Origin: JBJXHN01 sp046233135
GTDB lineage: Bacteria > Pseudomonadota > Alphaproteobacteria > Rhodospirillales > Rhodospirillaceae
Reading direction: 5' to 3'
DNA: 64,000 bases
Assembly: GCA_046233135.1 (NCBI GenBank)
Contig: JBJXHN010000012.1
Coordinates: 42,643 to 106,642, forward strand
Shown: positions 8,415 through 17,416 of the stretch, piece by piece
How positions within the stretch are numbered: position 1 is the stretch's first letter
Layout: every line of letters starts with the position of its first letter
Made by a program: the position numbers and the translations under genes
Notes under the pieces: model-generated
What the model was told of the DNA's origin: nothing
The model's input: the letters and a program-made list of their open reading frames with translations, nothing else
Database searches by the model: none

Positions 8415-9335
8415 ATGGACGATTGGAACTTGGACCTCCGCGCGCTGCGCTATTTCGTCGCCGTCGCCGAGGAGCGGGGGTTTTCCCGGGCGGCGGCGCG
8501 GCTGCATATCGCCCAGCCCGCGCTGAGCCGCCAGGTGCGGAAGCTGGAGGAAGACCTTGGCCTGGACCTGTTTGCCCGGTCGAAAAAGGGCGTGGAGCTG
8601 ACCGAGGCGGGGGAAGTGCTGCTCTCCCGGGCCTATGTGCTGTTCAACCAGGTGCAGCAGACCTATTTCGACGTGACGGGACGAACCGATGAGCCGCGCG
8701 GGACCGTCACTGTGGGGATGCCGCCGACCCCCGGAGAGATGATCGGCCCCGTGCTGCTGGAACGGGTCAAGGCCCGCTATCCGAATGTGGAGCTGCGGTT
8801 CATGGAGGGATTCAGTGATTCCCTTCAGCGCCGCCTTCACGGCAACGAGATCGGGATTGCGGTCATGCACGACCCGGCCGCCCATCCCGATATCCGCGTG
8901 ACCCGCCTGCTGACGGAATGCATGTGGATCGTCGGCAAGGCCGATGCCCTGACCCAGGAGTCCTATACGCTGGCCGAGGCCATCCGGCTGCCCCTGGTCA
9001 TGCCCAGCCGCCCGAACTTCATCCGGGTCCTGCTGGAAAAGCACATGGACCCGGACGGCCCGCCATTGAACATCGTACAACGGGCCGACGGGGTCTGGCA
9101 GCTGAAGGCCCTGGTCCGCTACGGCCACGGCTTCACCTTTCTGACCTACGGGGCCGTGGTGTCCGAAATAAAGCTCGGGGTCCTGCGCGCCGCTCCGGTC
9201 ACGAATCCGTCCATCGAATGGGACCTGTGCGTGGCGATGCGGACCGACCAGCACCGCAAGATCGCTGTCGCCGCTGTGGAATGCCTCATACGCGAGATCG
9301 TCGACGAATTCGTCCGCGCCGGAATCTGGCGTTGA
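8415..9335 (+). CDS. LysR family transcriptional regulator
   Basis: A 306-residue LTTR. The N-terminal winged helix-turn-helix contains FSRAAARLHIAQPALSRQVRKLE and is followed by the linker helix and a periplasmic-binding-protein-like effector domain from about residue 95 (GTVTVGMPPTPGEM). The ATG is preceded by GGAGGGGAGCGGG. It reads in the same direction as the CoA-transferase before it and the TRAP operon after it, from which it is separated by 149 bases carrying inverted repeats; it may control that operon. The inducer is unknown. Confidence 0.92.
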   Translation: MDDWNLDLRALRYFVAVAEERGFSRAAARLHIAQPALSRQVRKLEEDLGLDLFARSKKGVELTEAGEVLLSRAYVLFNQVQQTYFDVTGRTDEPRGTVTVGMPPTPGEMIGPVLLERVKARYPNVELRFMEGFSDSLQRRLHGNEIGIAVMHDPAAHPDIRVTRLLTECMWIVGKADALTQESYTLAEAIRLPLVMPSRPNFIRVLLEKHMDPDGPPLNIVQRADGVWQLKALVRYGHGFTFLTYGAVVSEIKLGVLRAAPVTNPSIEWDLCVAMRTDQHRKIAVAAVECLIREIVDEFVRAGIWR

Positions 9336-9351
9336 GAAGGGTCCCGTCAGG

Positions 9352-9446
9352 TCATGCTGAATCGGCATGATAACAATTCATCGAAGGTATTTGCATTATA
9401 ACCTGCGGTCCCATACTTCTTCCATGAAGCATCCCTTGAATGGATG
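9352..9446 (+). promoter_or_regulatory. Control region of the TRAP-GST-CMD-amidohydrolase-SDR operon
   Basis: The 149-base gap after the LysR gene holds two inverted repeats: TCATGC-7 nt-GCATGA at 9352-9370 and CATCC-7 nt-GGATG at 9430-9446, with an AT-rich CATTATAAC between them that could serve as a -10 element. They are plausible LysR contact sites and operon promoter elements, but this is pattern-based inference. Confidence 0.35.
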
Positions 9447-9484
9447 TCCACGGATCTTGAAAAAACGATAAGGGAGGTATTGGG

Positions 9485-10489
9485 ATGGGACGGATCGCCA
9501 CTGCGGCACTTGCTGCGTGTATTATGGTCGCGGGAACTGCGGCACAGGCCGACACCTACCGCTGGATCACCTTCAAACCCCAGGGGGCGGGCGACGCCCA
9601 GGCGCGCTCGACCCAGTGGTTTGTCGACGAGTTCGCCAAGCGTACCGGGGGAGACCATACCATCCAGGTCTTCTGGGGCGGGGCGCTGGCCACCACCCGG
9701 GAAATTCCCGATGCCCTGGGCGGCGGTGTCGGTGATTTCGGCGATATTATCACCCCCTATTTCCCGGACCGCTTTCCGCTGAACAATGCTGTGGGCTTCT
9801 TTGTCCCCCAGCCGAACGGCGTTTTGGAAATCGCCCATCTGCTGGAAACCTGGCATGCGACCATCCCCCAGTTCGAGGAGGAACTGGCCCGGGCTAACAT
9901 CAAGGCCGTCGGCTACCGTCCCCTGGAAAACTACGGCATGCTCTGCATGAAGCCAGTGAGAAGCGTTGAGGATTTCAAGGGGTTGCGGATCCGCTCCTAT
10001 GGCTTCGCCTATCCCAAACTGATCGAGGCCCTGGGCGGTTCCCCCGTGTCGATCAACACCGCCGAGACCTACGAGGCCTTGGAGCGGGGAATCGTGGATT
10101 GCACCCCCATCGGCCCGGCGCTCGCCCGGGGATGGAAATACGATGAAGTGGCCAAGTATTACATCGAATATCCCATCGGCGCGTCGTTCGGTCATCTGAT
10201 AGGGATGAACAAGGACATCTACGACGGGATGGACGACAAGACCCGGGCGGTCGTTGACGATCTGGGCAAGGAATACGTCACCGTCTACAACCAGATGCTA
10301 GAGGACGATATCGCCAACGTCCGCGCCGGCTGGAAGGATAGCGGTGTCGAGGTCATCTCCATCGACCCCGGCGACATGAAGGCCCTGCTGGCCGATCCGG
10401 GCATCCAGTCCGTACGCCAGGACTGGATCACGCGGGCCGAAGCTGCCGGCGTCGATCCGGACCCGATCGTCGAAAAGCTCGCATTCTGA
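9485..10489 (+). CDS. TRAP transporter periplasmic solute-binding subunit (DctP family)
   Basis: A 334-residue DctP-type protein with a signal peptide of about 22 residues ending GTAAQA. The mature part has the family pattern, including an Arg-containing ligand segment (KGLRIRSYGF near residues 160-170) where TRAP binding proteins usually fix a carboxylate. A GGGAGGT ribosome site precedes ATG. It is the first gene of a seven-gene operon followed by the DctQ and DctM membrane subunits, GST, CMD-fold protein, amidohydrolase and SDR, so it likely captures the organic acid those enzymes process. Confidence 0.92.
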   Translation: MGRIATAALAACIMVAGTAAQADTYRWITFKPQGAGDAQARSTQWFVDEFAKRTGGDHTIQVFWGGALATTREIPDALGGGVGDFGDIITPYFPDRFPLNNAVGFFVPQPNGVLEIAHLLETWHATIPQFEEELARANIKAVGYRPLENYGMLCMKPVRSVEDFKGLRIRSYGFAYPKLIEALGGSPVSINTAETYEALERGIVDCTPIGPALARGWKYDEVAKYYIEYPIGASFGHLIGMNKDIYDGMDDKTRAVVDDLGKEYVTVYNQMLEDDIANVRAGWKDSGVEVISIDPGDMKALLADPGIQSVRQDWITRAEAAGVDPDPIVEKLAF

Positions 10490-10573
10490 GCCCGGCATGT
10501 GGTAACCGGCGCCGGGTCGGCAGATCCGGTCCGGTTTCCGGCTTTTTCAAAAACACATCATCAAGGTGGACCC

Positions 10574-11113
10574 ATGTCCGGATATGGACGGATCCGCGCG
10601 GGTGTCGGGCGCCTTCTGGGAGGGGCCGGCCTTGTGGCGGGCGGGGTGACGTTTTTCATGATGGTGCTGGTGGTCGCCAACGCACTGCTGCGCTTCACGG
10701 CCAACATGCCCATCGACGGCACCCTTGAGATCACGGAATCGTCCCTGACGATCCTCATTTTCCTTTCCCTGGCCCTGACCCAGTACGAAGGGGGCCACAT
10801 CCACGTGGTCCTGGTCACCCGGACCTTTCCCCCGCTGCTGCGACGGACCGCGGTCTTTCTGGCGATGCTCCTGGGGTTCGTCTTCTTCGCTTGGGCCAGC
10901 TATGCGGCCTGGGTGTTCGCCATGAAGTCCCTGGCGATCGACGAGCAGCAGTGGGGGGCGATCCAGTATCCCCTGTATCCGGTGAAGTTCGTGATCTTCG
11001 GCGGGCTGGTCGCCCTGGCGGGACAGTTCCTCATCGATGCCGTGGGCGTGCTTCTGGGAGAAGAGGTGCCGGCCGCCGGCGCCGACAAATCGGCGACGGA
11101 GGACGCGAAATGA
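10574..11113 (+). CDS. TRAP transporter small permease subunit (DctQ family)
   Basis: A 179-residue protein with four predicted membrane helices, around residues 18-40, 54-75, 92-117 and 134-156, the usual DctQ topology. The chosen ATG follows AAGGTGGACCC; an in-frame upstream extension is open but adds no homology. Its stop overlaps the DctM start (ATGA). It couples the DctP binding protein to the large permease DctM. Confidence 0.88.
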   Translation: MSGYGRIRAGVGRLLGGAGLVAGGVTFFMMVLVVANALLRFTANMPIDGTLEITESSLTILIFLSLALTQYEGGHIHVVLVTRTFPPLLRRTAVFLAMLLGFVFFAWASYAAWVFAMKSLAIDEQQWGAIQYPLYPVKFVIFGGLVALAGQFLIDAVGVLLGEEVPAAGADKSATEDAK

Positions 11114-12420
11114 GCAGCCTGGCCATCGGCTTTCTCGGCATTGCCGGCCTGTTCGCCGGTATTCTCCTGGGCGTCAACGTCATGGTCGCCCTGGGGCTGG
11201 TCGGGGCGTTGGGGCTGGCCTCCATCGCCGGTTTCGGCGGGGCCACCACCATGCTGTCCACGGTGTTCTTCGATACCACCCACAGCTTCCATTTCAGCGT
11301 GATCCCACTGTTCCTCCTCATGGGCTTTTTCGCCATGCGGGCGGGGCTGGGGGCGGACATGTTCGAAGCCGCGACAAAGTGGCTTGGCAACATCCGGGGC
11401 GGTCTGGCGATCTCGTCGACGATCGGTGCCGCAGCCTTCGGCGCCGCGTCGGGCTCCAGCGTCGGCACGGCCACCGTGTTCACCAAGATCGCCCTGCCGG
11501 AAATGCTGGACCGGGGCTACGCGAAGAGCCTGGCGTCGTCGTCCATCGCCATTGCCGGCACGCTGGCCGTGATGATCCCGCCCAGCGCCCTGGTGGTCGT
11601 CTACGGCATCCTGACGGACTCCAGCATCGGCGGGCTGCTGATCGCCGGCGCTATTCCCGGCGTCGTCTTCGCCCTGCTGCTGTGCCTGGCCACCTATATC
11701 ACGGTCCTGCGCCACCCCGACCTCGCGCCTGTCTCCAGGGTCGACGCCACCTGGACAGAGCGCGTCCTGGCCCTGCGCCTGGCCGGTCCGCTGCTGTTGA
11801 TCATCGGTGCCATCATCTCGGGCCTGTATCTGGGGGTCTTCACGCCCACCGAGGCCGGGGCGGTCGGCGCGATGCTGACCATGCTGCTGGCGGTGGTGCG
11901 CCATCGCAGCATCGCCGCCCTGGAGCTGCGCAAGACCCTGGTGGATACGGTCAAGACCTCGGGCATGATCTTCGCGATCATCATTTCGGCCCTGGTCTTT
12001 TCCAAATTCCTCGCCCTGTCCGGCGTCGCCGGTGCGGTGGGGAGCTTCCTGGTGGGGCTGGACGTCAACCGCTGGGTCGTCGTCGCGCTGATCGTCGTCA
12101 TCTATCTGCTGCTGGGCATGATGATGGATGCCCCGGCCCTGCTGGCCATCACCCTGCCGATCACCCATCCGGTCATGATGCAGCTGGGGTTCGATCCCAT
12201 CTGGTTCGGCGTCTTCGTCGTCCTGCTGGTCGAAATCGGCGCGGTCACCCCGCCGGTCGGCATCAACTGCTTCGTTGTTCAGGCCGCGTCCGAGGGGCGG
12301 GTTCAGCTGGAAGACGTGTTCCGGGGCCTGATTCCGTTCGTCCTGGCCGGGCTGGTCATGCTGCTGCTCCTCTGCCTGGTGCCGGAAATGGCGCTGTTCC
12401 TGCCCCAGACCATGAAGTGA
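11110..12420 (+). CDS. TRAP transporter large permease subunit (DctM family)
   Basis: A 436-residue multi-spanning permease with typical DctM segments, including SGSSVGTATVFTKIALPEM and MMDAPALLAITLPITHPVM. The start overlaps the DctQ stop by four bases, indicating translational coupling. It carries out sodium-driven uptake of the DctP-bound organic anion across the inner membrane. The GST gene follows after only 10 bases, so transport and enzymes are co-expressed. Confidence 0.93.
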   Translation: MSSLAIGFLGIAGLFAGILLGVNVMVALGLVGALGLASIAGFGGATTMLSTVFFDTTHSFHFSVIPLFLLMGFFAMRAGLGADMFEAATKWLGNIRGGLAISSTIGAAAFGAASGSSVGTATVFTKIALPEMLDRGYAKSLASSSIAIAGTLAVMIPPSALVVVYGILTDSSIGGLLIAGAIPGVVFALLLCLATYITVLRHPDLAPVSRVDATWTERVLALRLAGPLLLIIGAIISGLYLGVFTPTEAGAVGAMLTMLLAVVRHRSIAALELRKTLVDTVKTSGMIFAIIISALVFSKFLALSGVAGAVGSFLVGLDVNRWVVVALIVVIYLLLGMMMDAPALLAITLPITHPVMMQLGFDPIWFGVFVVLLVEIGAVTPPVGINCFVVQAASEGRVQLEDVFRGLIPFVLAGLVMLLLLCLVPEMALFLPQTMK

Positions 12421-12430
12421 GGAGGGAGCC

Positions 12431-13072
12431 ATGAGTGTGACCGAAGACACCAGCGCCATGATTCTGCGCAGCACGCTGACTTCTCCCTTCGGCCGAAAGG
12501 TTCGCATGGCCTTCCATGTGCTGGGGCTGGGGGAACGGATGGTGCTGCAGCCGGCGGATACCCTGGACCCCGCGGACAGCCTGCGGCACCAGAACCCCCT
12601 GGGGAAGATGCCGACCCTGCTGCTGCACGATGGCAGCATCCTCTACGACAGCCGGTCCATCCTGTCCTATCTGGACCGGCTGAGCGGCGGCGGCCGTCTC
12701 TATCCCAGGGGGGTGAAGGAACGCGCCCTGACGGATACGGCCGAAGTTCTTCACGACGGCATCGCCGAGGCGGCCCTGCTGATGGTCTACGAGGGGCGCT
12801 TCCGGGATCCCGGAACCCATTCCCGGCGCTGGCTGGACCATCAGGAAGGAAAAATCCGCCGCGCCCTGGATCGGGTGGCCTCTGCGCCGCCGTCCCCTGG
12901 CACCACCAATGCCGCTTCGATCGCCCTGGTCTGTGCGTTGAGCTACCTGGACTGGCGGCGTCCCTTGACCTGGCGGAACGGGTATCCGGAGCTGGTGACC
13001 TGGCTGGACCGGATAACCGAGCGCGACCCGGCGGTCGCCGCCACCGCCAATCCGGAGGTTACCCTGACATGA
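12431..13072 (+). CDS. Glutathione S-transferase family protein
   Basis: A 213-residue GST. The thioredoxin-like N-domain begins with STLTSPFGRKVRMA, a serine-type active-site segment, and contains NPLGKMPTL with the cis-proline and YDSRSI for glutathione binding; a helical C-domain follows. GGAGGGAGCC precedes ATG. It overlaps the CMD-fold gene by four bases. The GST-CMD pairing repeats that near the window start, suggesting that the two enzymes act consecutively in a glutathione-dependent step. Substrate unknown. Confidence 0.88.
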   Translation: MSVTEDTSAMILRSTLTSPFGRKVRMAFHVLGLGERMVLQPADTLDPADSLRHQNPLGKMPTLLLHDGSILYDSRSILSYLDRLSGGGRLYPRGVKERALTDTAEVLHDGIAEAALLMVYEGRFRDPGTHSRRWLDHQEGKIRRALDRVASAPPSPGTTNAASIALVCALSYLDWRRPLTWRNGYPELVTWLDRITERDPAVAATANPEVTLT

Positions 13073-13626
13073 CACGTATTGTTGCCCTGGACCCCGCCAC
13101 CTTTTCCCCGCGCCAGAAAGAGGTCTACGAGGCCATCGCCTCCGGTCCCCGGGGGCGGGTGCGCGGTCCGCTGGCGGTGTGGCTGGCCCGCCCGGATCTG
13201 GCGGACCGGGCGCAGACGCTGGGGCGCTATTGCCGCTATGACAGCAGCCTGCCGCCCCGCCTGTCCGAACTGGCGATCCTGATCACCGGACGTTACTGGT
13301 CGGCGGAGTTCGAATGGCAGGCCCACAAGGCCATTGCTCTGGAAGCGGGCCTGTCGGGCGTGGTCGTCGACGCCTTGCGCGACGGCACCACGCCACCCTT
13401 CACGCAGGCGGATGAAACTGCGGTCTACGACTTCTCCCGCGCCCTGCTTCAGGACCGGGCGGTGTCCGACGCGGTGTTTTCGCAGGCAGTCGCCGTCCTT
13501 GGCTACGAGGCCGTCGTCGATCTGACCGGGGTGCTTGGCTACTACGCCCTGATTTCGATGACCATCAAGGCCTTTCAGGTGCCGCCGCTGAACCCGGATG
13601 CCCTGGAAATGGCCGGAGACCGCTGA
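13069..13626 (+). CDS. Carboxymuconolactone decarboxylase (CMD/AhpD-fold) family protein
   Basis: A 185-residue CMD-fold protein paralogous to the one at 1819. LPPRLSELAILITGRYW and E80-x2-W83-x2-H86 occupy the same positions. It lacks a CxxC peroxidase motif. The start overlaps the GST stop and the next gene begins two bases after its stop. Beside a LigI-like lactonase homologue, a decarboxylase, isomerase or lactone-processing role is possible, but family members of this clade are mostly uncharacterised. Confidence 0.85.
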   Translation: MTRIVALDPATFSPRQKEVYEAIASGPRGRVRGPLAVWLARPDLADRAQTLGRYCRYDSSLPPRLSELAILITGRYWSAEFEWQAHKAIALEAGLSGVVVDALRDGTTPPFTQADETAVYDFSRALLQDRAVSDAVFSQAVAVLGYEAVVDLTGVLGYYALISMTIKAFQVPPLNPDALEMAGDR

Positions 13627-13628
13627 GC

Positions 13629-14495
13629 ATGGGCGCCATCACCTATCATCCCGATCCCACGCCCCCGAAGATCCAGCTGCCCCCGGGGGCCTGCGACGCC
13701 CATTGCCATGTGTTCGGGCCGACGGCGGTGTTTCCCTACGCGCCCGAGGCCCGCTTCCGTCCCGGAGACGCGCCCAAGGAACGGCTGTTCGCCTTGCATG
13801 ATATGGCCGGCATCCAGCGCTGCGTGGTGGTGCAGTCCGGCTGCCACGGGTTCGACAACGGGGTTACCGCCGATGTCCTGGCCGCCCGTCCGGGGCGCTA
13901 TCGGGGCGTTGCCCTGCTGCCCGCCGATGTGGAGGATGACCGGATCCGCCGGCTTCATGGGCAGGGCTTCCGGGGGGTGCGGTTCAACTACATGGCCCAT
14001 TTGCAGGGCGGTCCCGGGCCGGAGGCGCTGAAGGCCCTGGCCGGACGCCTCGCTGATCATGAATGGCACCTGCAGATCCATATGGACAGCGCGTTGATCG
14101 CCGACATGGCCCCGGTTCTGGGGAACATGCCGGTGCCCGTCGTCATCGACCACATGGGACGGATCGATGCTTCCCAGGGGCTGGACCAACCGGCCTTCCA
14201 GGCCTTGCAACGGCTGCTGGACAGGGAAAGCGTCTGGGTGAAGGTCTCCGGCAGCGAACGGGCGTCGCGGCAGGACGCGCCTTATGCCGACGCCTTGCCC
14301 TTCGCGCGCCGGCTGGTGGAGCGCTTCCCGGCCCAGGTGCTGTGGGGAACGGACTGGCCCCATCCCAATTTCCGGGCGGCACCGCCGGACGACGGTGTGC
14401 TGTTCGACCTCCTGCCCGAGATCGCGCCGACGGAGGCGCTTCTGGCCGGGCTGATGGTGGATAACCCCATGCGGCTGTATCGCTTTTCCGCGTAA
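13629..14495 (+). CDS. Amidohydrolase, 2-pyrone-4,6-dicarboxylate lactonase (LigI)-like
   Basis: A 288-residue TIM-barrel amidohydrolase (amidohydrolase-2 type). The barrel begins CDAHCHVFGP with the HxH pair at H25/H27; H151, H175 (VIDHMGRI) and D242 (WGTDWPHP) complete the expected active-site pattern. Relatives include LigI, which opens the lignin-derived lactone 2-pyrone-4,6-dicarboxylate, and sugar-acid lactonases such as D-galactarolactone isomerase. Lactone hydrolysis is therefore likely; which lactone is not determined. It sits between the CMD-fold and SDR genes in the TRAP operon. Confidence 0.85.
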   Translation: MGAITYHPDPTPPKIQLPPGACDAHCHVFGPTAVFPYAPEARFRPGDAPKERLFALHDMAGIQRCVVVQSGCHGFDNGVTADVLAARPGRYRGVALLPADVEDDRIRRLHGQGFRGVRFNYMAHLQGGPGPEALKALAGRLADHEWHLQIHMDSALIADMAPVLGNMPVPVVIDHMGRIDASQGLDQPAFQALQRLLDRESVWVKVSGSERASRQDAPYADALPFARRLVERFPAQVLWGTDWPHPNFRAAPPDDGVLFDLLPEIAPTEALLAGLMVDNPMRLYRFSA

Positions 14496-14511
14496 TCACG
14501 GAGTGAAATCA

Positions 14512-15312
14512 ATGACAAGAAGACTAGAGGGGCGGGTGGTGATCGTCACAGGGGCGGGATGCGTCGGCCCCGGCTGGGGCAACGGGCGCGCGGCCGCCGT
14601 GCGCTTCGCCGAGGAAGGGGCGGCAATCTTCGCCGTCGACCTGAAGCCGGAAACGGTCGAGGAAACCGTCGAACGGGTTCGAGCCGTTGGCGGCGATATC
14701 TCCGTCCACCAGTGCGACGTGACGGATACCCGGGCGGTGAAGGCCATGGTCGCGGCCTGTGTCGACCGCTTCGGCCGCGTGGACGCCCTGGTGAACAATG
14801 TGGGCGGTTCTGCCAAGGGCGGCCCCGTGGAGATGGACGAGGAGACCTGGCGTCGTCAGGTGGACTTCAACCTGACCAGCGTCTACCTGACCTGCAAGCA
14901 TGTGCTGCCGGTGATGGTGGAGCAGGGCAAGGGGGCCATCGTCAATACGGCGTCGACCTCCGGCATTCGCTGGACGGGGGCGGCTCAGTCTGCCTATGCG
15001 GCGACCAAGGCCGGGGTCATTCAGTTCTCGAAGGTGGTGGCCGTGGAATACGCCGGCCGGGGCGTGCGGGTGAATACCGTGGTGCCAGGACAGCTGCATA
15101 CGCCCATGGTGGAAGCGCGCCTTGCCGGCCAGCGCGCCAGCGGGGATGTGCAGGCGCTGTTGGACTCCCGGCTGCGGCGCATCCCCCTGGGATTCATGGG
15201 GGACGGCCGCGATACGGCGAATGCCGCCCTGTTCCTGGTATCCGACGAAGCCCGCTTCATCACGGGGACGGAAATCATCGTCGACGGCGGGATGAGCGCA
15301 CGCTGCGACTGA
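14512..15312 (+). CDS. Short-chain dehydrogenase/reductase (SDR)
   Basis: A 266-residue classical SDR. The nucleotide loop is lengthened (TGAGCVGPGWGNG instead of TGxxxGxG), followed by NNVGG, a serine in NTASTS and Y162-x3-K166. ATG at 14512 is preferred over an in-frame GTG nine bases upstream because GGAG at 14500-14503 is correctly spaced. As last gene of the TRAP-GST-CMD-lactonase operon it probably oxidises a hydroxy-acid or diol intermediate with NAD(P). The SDR at 19765 has a similarly lengthened cofactor loop. Confidence 0.88.
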   Translation: MTRRLEGRVVIVTGAGCVGPGWGNGRAAAVRFAEEGAAIFAVDLKPETVEETVERVRAVGGDISVHQCDVTDTRAVKAMVAACVDRFGRVDALVNNVGGSAKGGPVEMDEETWRRQVDFNLTSVYLTCKHVLPVMVEQGKGAIVNTASTSGIRWTGAAQSAYAATKAGVIQFSKVVAVEYAGRGVRVNTVVPGQLHTPMVEARLAGQRASGDVQALLDSRLRRIPLGFMGDGRDTANAALFLVSDEARFITGTEIIVDGGMSARCD

Positions 15313-15335
15313 CCTGACACCGCTTCCCCCCCCGG

Positions 15336-16346
15336 CTAGGCCGGAGGGGAGATCTGGCGGATCGGCGTCCCGGCCAGCAGCGCCGCGACGTTCTCCACGG
15401 TCTGCTGATGGAACTGGGTGAAGGTCTCCCGTACCGTGTAGCCGATATGGGGGGTGAGAAGCACCGACGGCAGGCGGCGCAGGGGGTGGTCTGACGGCAG
15501 CGGCTCCTGGTTGAAGACATCCAGGGCGGCACCGGCGATCCCCCCTTTTTCCAGCACGTCGATCAAGGCGGCTTCGTCCACGAGGGGGCCGCGAGAGGTG
15601 TTGACCAGACAGGCCGTCGGCTTCATCAGAGCGAGATCCTCTGCTCCGAGAATGCCGCGCGAGCGCTCTCCCAACACCATGTGGAGGGTCACCACGTCCG
15701 CCGTGCGCAGCAGCGTCTCCTTGGTCGCGTAGCGGGCACCGGCGGCCTCGGCGCGCGGGACGTCAAGGTTGGGGCTCCAGGCTAGCACCTCCATGTCGAA
15801 CGCCCGGGCGACCCGGGCCACCCGCGCACCGAGGCGGCCGAGGCCGATGATCCCCAGTGTCTTGCCCATCAGCGCGCTGCCTAACCCGGTCTGCCAGCCG
15901 CCGGCGCGCATGCTTTCGGCTTCCTGTGGGATGCGGCGCAGCAGCGACAGGATCAGGCCCCAGGTCAGTTCCGCCGTGGCGTACTGGCCGTCGCCGCCCG
16001 CATCGGTGCCGACCACGACGATCCCCAGCCGCTCTGCCGTGGCCATGTCGAGGGTGCGGAAGCGCCGGCCGGTGATGGCGATGGCCTTGAGGTTGGGCAG
16101 CCCCTCCAGCACTTCCCCAGGCAAGGGTGTGCGTTCGCGCATGGTGCACAGGATATCGAAGGGCATCAGAAGGGGGATCGCCTCCCGGCCCGGCGGCAGC
16201 GGCTTGCGGAAGACGGTGACGTCGGCCTTCGCCTCGATCGCCGTCCAGTCGGCGAGGGTTCTTGCCGAGTCCAGATAGTCGTCCAGGATGGCGATGCGAA
16301 CCCGGGGCAGGGTGGCGAGCGGCGCCCGGCTGCTGGTCGCGGTCAT
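15336..16346 (-). CDS. D-isomer-specific 2-hydroxyacid dehydrogenase family protein
   Basis: A 336-residue NAD(P)-dependent dehydrogenase. The Rossmann motif GLGRLG is at residues 168-173 and the catalytic triad is R252 (TSRGPLVD), E281 (NQEPLP) and H300 (TPHIGY). Such enzymes interconvert 2-oxo and D-2-hydroxy acids. The ATG overlaps the stop of the upstream AbrB-type gene (ATGA), so the two are translationally coupled. It converges on the SDR gene, 23 bases away. Open frame upstream of the ATG is the antisense of the AbrB gene and is not coding. Confidence 0.9.
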   Translation of the reverse strand: MTATSSRAPLATLPRVRIAILDDYLDSARTLADWTAIEAKADVTVFRKPLPPGREAIPLLMPFDILCTMRERTPLPGEVLEGLPNLKAIAITGRRFRTLDMATAERLGIVVVGTDAGGDGQYATAELTWGLILSLLRRIPQEAESMRAGGWQTGLGSALMGKTLGIIGLGRLGARVARVARAFDMEVLAWSPNLDVPRAEAAGARYATKETLLRTADVVTLHMVLGERSRGILGAEDLALMKPTACLVNTSRGPLVDEAALIDVLEKGGIAGAALDVFNQEPLPSDHPLRRLPSVLLTPHIGYTVRETFTQFHQQTVENVAALLAGTPIRQISPPA

Positions 16347-17416
16347 GGGTTTTCCTTCCGTGAGCCCAGGACCGAGCGGCCGTGAAGAAGGGCCAGAATC
16401 CAGGGAATGTTGGGGATGATAAGAAAGATGCGTGTGAGGTGAAAGGCGGTGATCAGGGCCACGTCTTCGTGAAGGAAACGGGCGGTCAGGGCCATTTCGG
16501 TCACGCTGCCCGGCGCCGCGCCCAGCACCAGGGTCTCCCAGGGAACGGCGCTTGTCGCGGCCAGGCTGGCGGCAAAGGCCGTGCACAGGGCCACCAGCAG
16601 GACGGAGGTCAGGGTGGTGGACAGCACCAGCCGCCCGGCGTTGGTAAACAGGCTGCGCTTGAAGGTGGAGCCGAGCCAGGTTCCCAGCAGCACCTGGGCG
16701 GCGGACACGAAAACGTGGGGATAGGGGGACAGGGGAAGACCGGCCGCCGTCGCCGCACAGGAAAATGCCAGGGGGCCGAGGAAGAACGGGTTGTTGATCC
16801 GGCACAGCCGGAAGACCAGCGCCGTCGTCACCGCACCCAGGGCGAGGATGGCCATGCCAAGGGGATCATGGGTCAGGGCGATCTCGCCGGGCCGGCCCCG
16901 CGTGGCATCCAGAAGGAAATAGAGCGACGAGGGAACCAGGATGACGATGGCCGCGATGCGCAGGGTCTGGGCAAAGATCACCGGCCCGGGATCGCCGCCG
17001 TACTGCTTGGCCAACAGCCCCATCTCCACTGGTCCGCCCGGGACGCTGGCCAGAACCGCCGTGACGGTATCCGTTCCCGACAGCCGTTTCAGGAGAATGG
17101 ACAGGAAAAGACCGATCAAGGCCGTGGCGAAGGCCACCGCCAGGATGGCCGAGGCATGGTCATAGATGGCGCCCAGGGCCTGTTCGTTGAAATACAGGCC
17201 GACATGGGCGGCGACGATGATCTGGCCGACCGGCCGGGTCTTGATGGGAATGGCGACGGGACGGATCGCCAGCCCCAGAAAGGCCGTGCTCAGAAGCGGG
17301 CCGATCATCCAGGGCAGCGGCAGGTTCAGCCAGGAGAAGAGGCCCCCCACCGCGCTTCCAAGGGCATAGCAGGCCAGAATCTCTCCGGCCCTGGCCAGTT
17401 TCGGGGGACCGCTCAC
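16343..17416 (-). CDS. AbrB family inner-membrane protein (putative transporter)
   Basis: A 357-residue membrane protein with roughly ten hydrophobic helices in two homologous halves, each carrying a GGPVEMGLLAK / GSVTEMALTAR-type motif, the duplicated AbrB domain (historically 'ammonia monooxygenase-like', unrelated to the AbrB regulator). Family function is poorly known; roles as transporters have been proposed. GTG at 17416 (VSGPPKLARAG) is chosen because AGGAGGG lies about eight bases upstream. A short ORF with its own strong ribosome site ends across this GTG (TCGTGA), suggesting translational coupling. It shares an operon with a 2-hydroxyacid dehydrogenase, hinting at hydroxy-acid transport. 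Confidence 0.82.
   Translation of the reverse strand: MSGPPKLARAGEILACYALGSAVGGLFSWLNLPLPWMIGPLLSTAFLGLAIRPVAIPIKTRPVGQIIVAAHVGLYFNEQALGAIYDHASAILAVAFATALIGLFLSILLKRLSGTDTVTAVLASVPGGPVEMGLLAKQYGGDPGPVIFAQTLRIAAIVILVPSSLYFLLDATRGRPGEIALTHDPLGMAILALGAVTTALVFRLCRINNPFFLGPLAFSCAATAAGLPLSPYPHVFVSAAQVLLGTWLGSTFKRSLFTNAGRLVLSTTLTSVLLVALCTAFAASLAATSAVPWETLVLGAAPGSVTEMALTARFLHEDVALITAFHLTRIFLIIPNIPWILALLHGRSVLGSRKENP

Noticed and set aside
10900..12639. 579-codon open frame on the minus strand
   Set aside because: Antisense shadow of the TRAP DctM gene; the plus-strand genes have clear family motifs and operon spacing.
15313..15335. C-rich/G-rich imperfect hairpin between convergent SDR and hydroxyacid dehydrogenase genes as a terminator
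   Set aside because: The arms need a bulge and there is no T-run, so support is weak.
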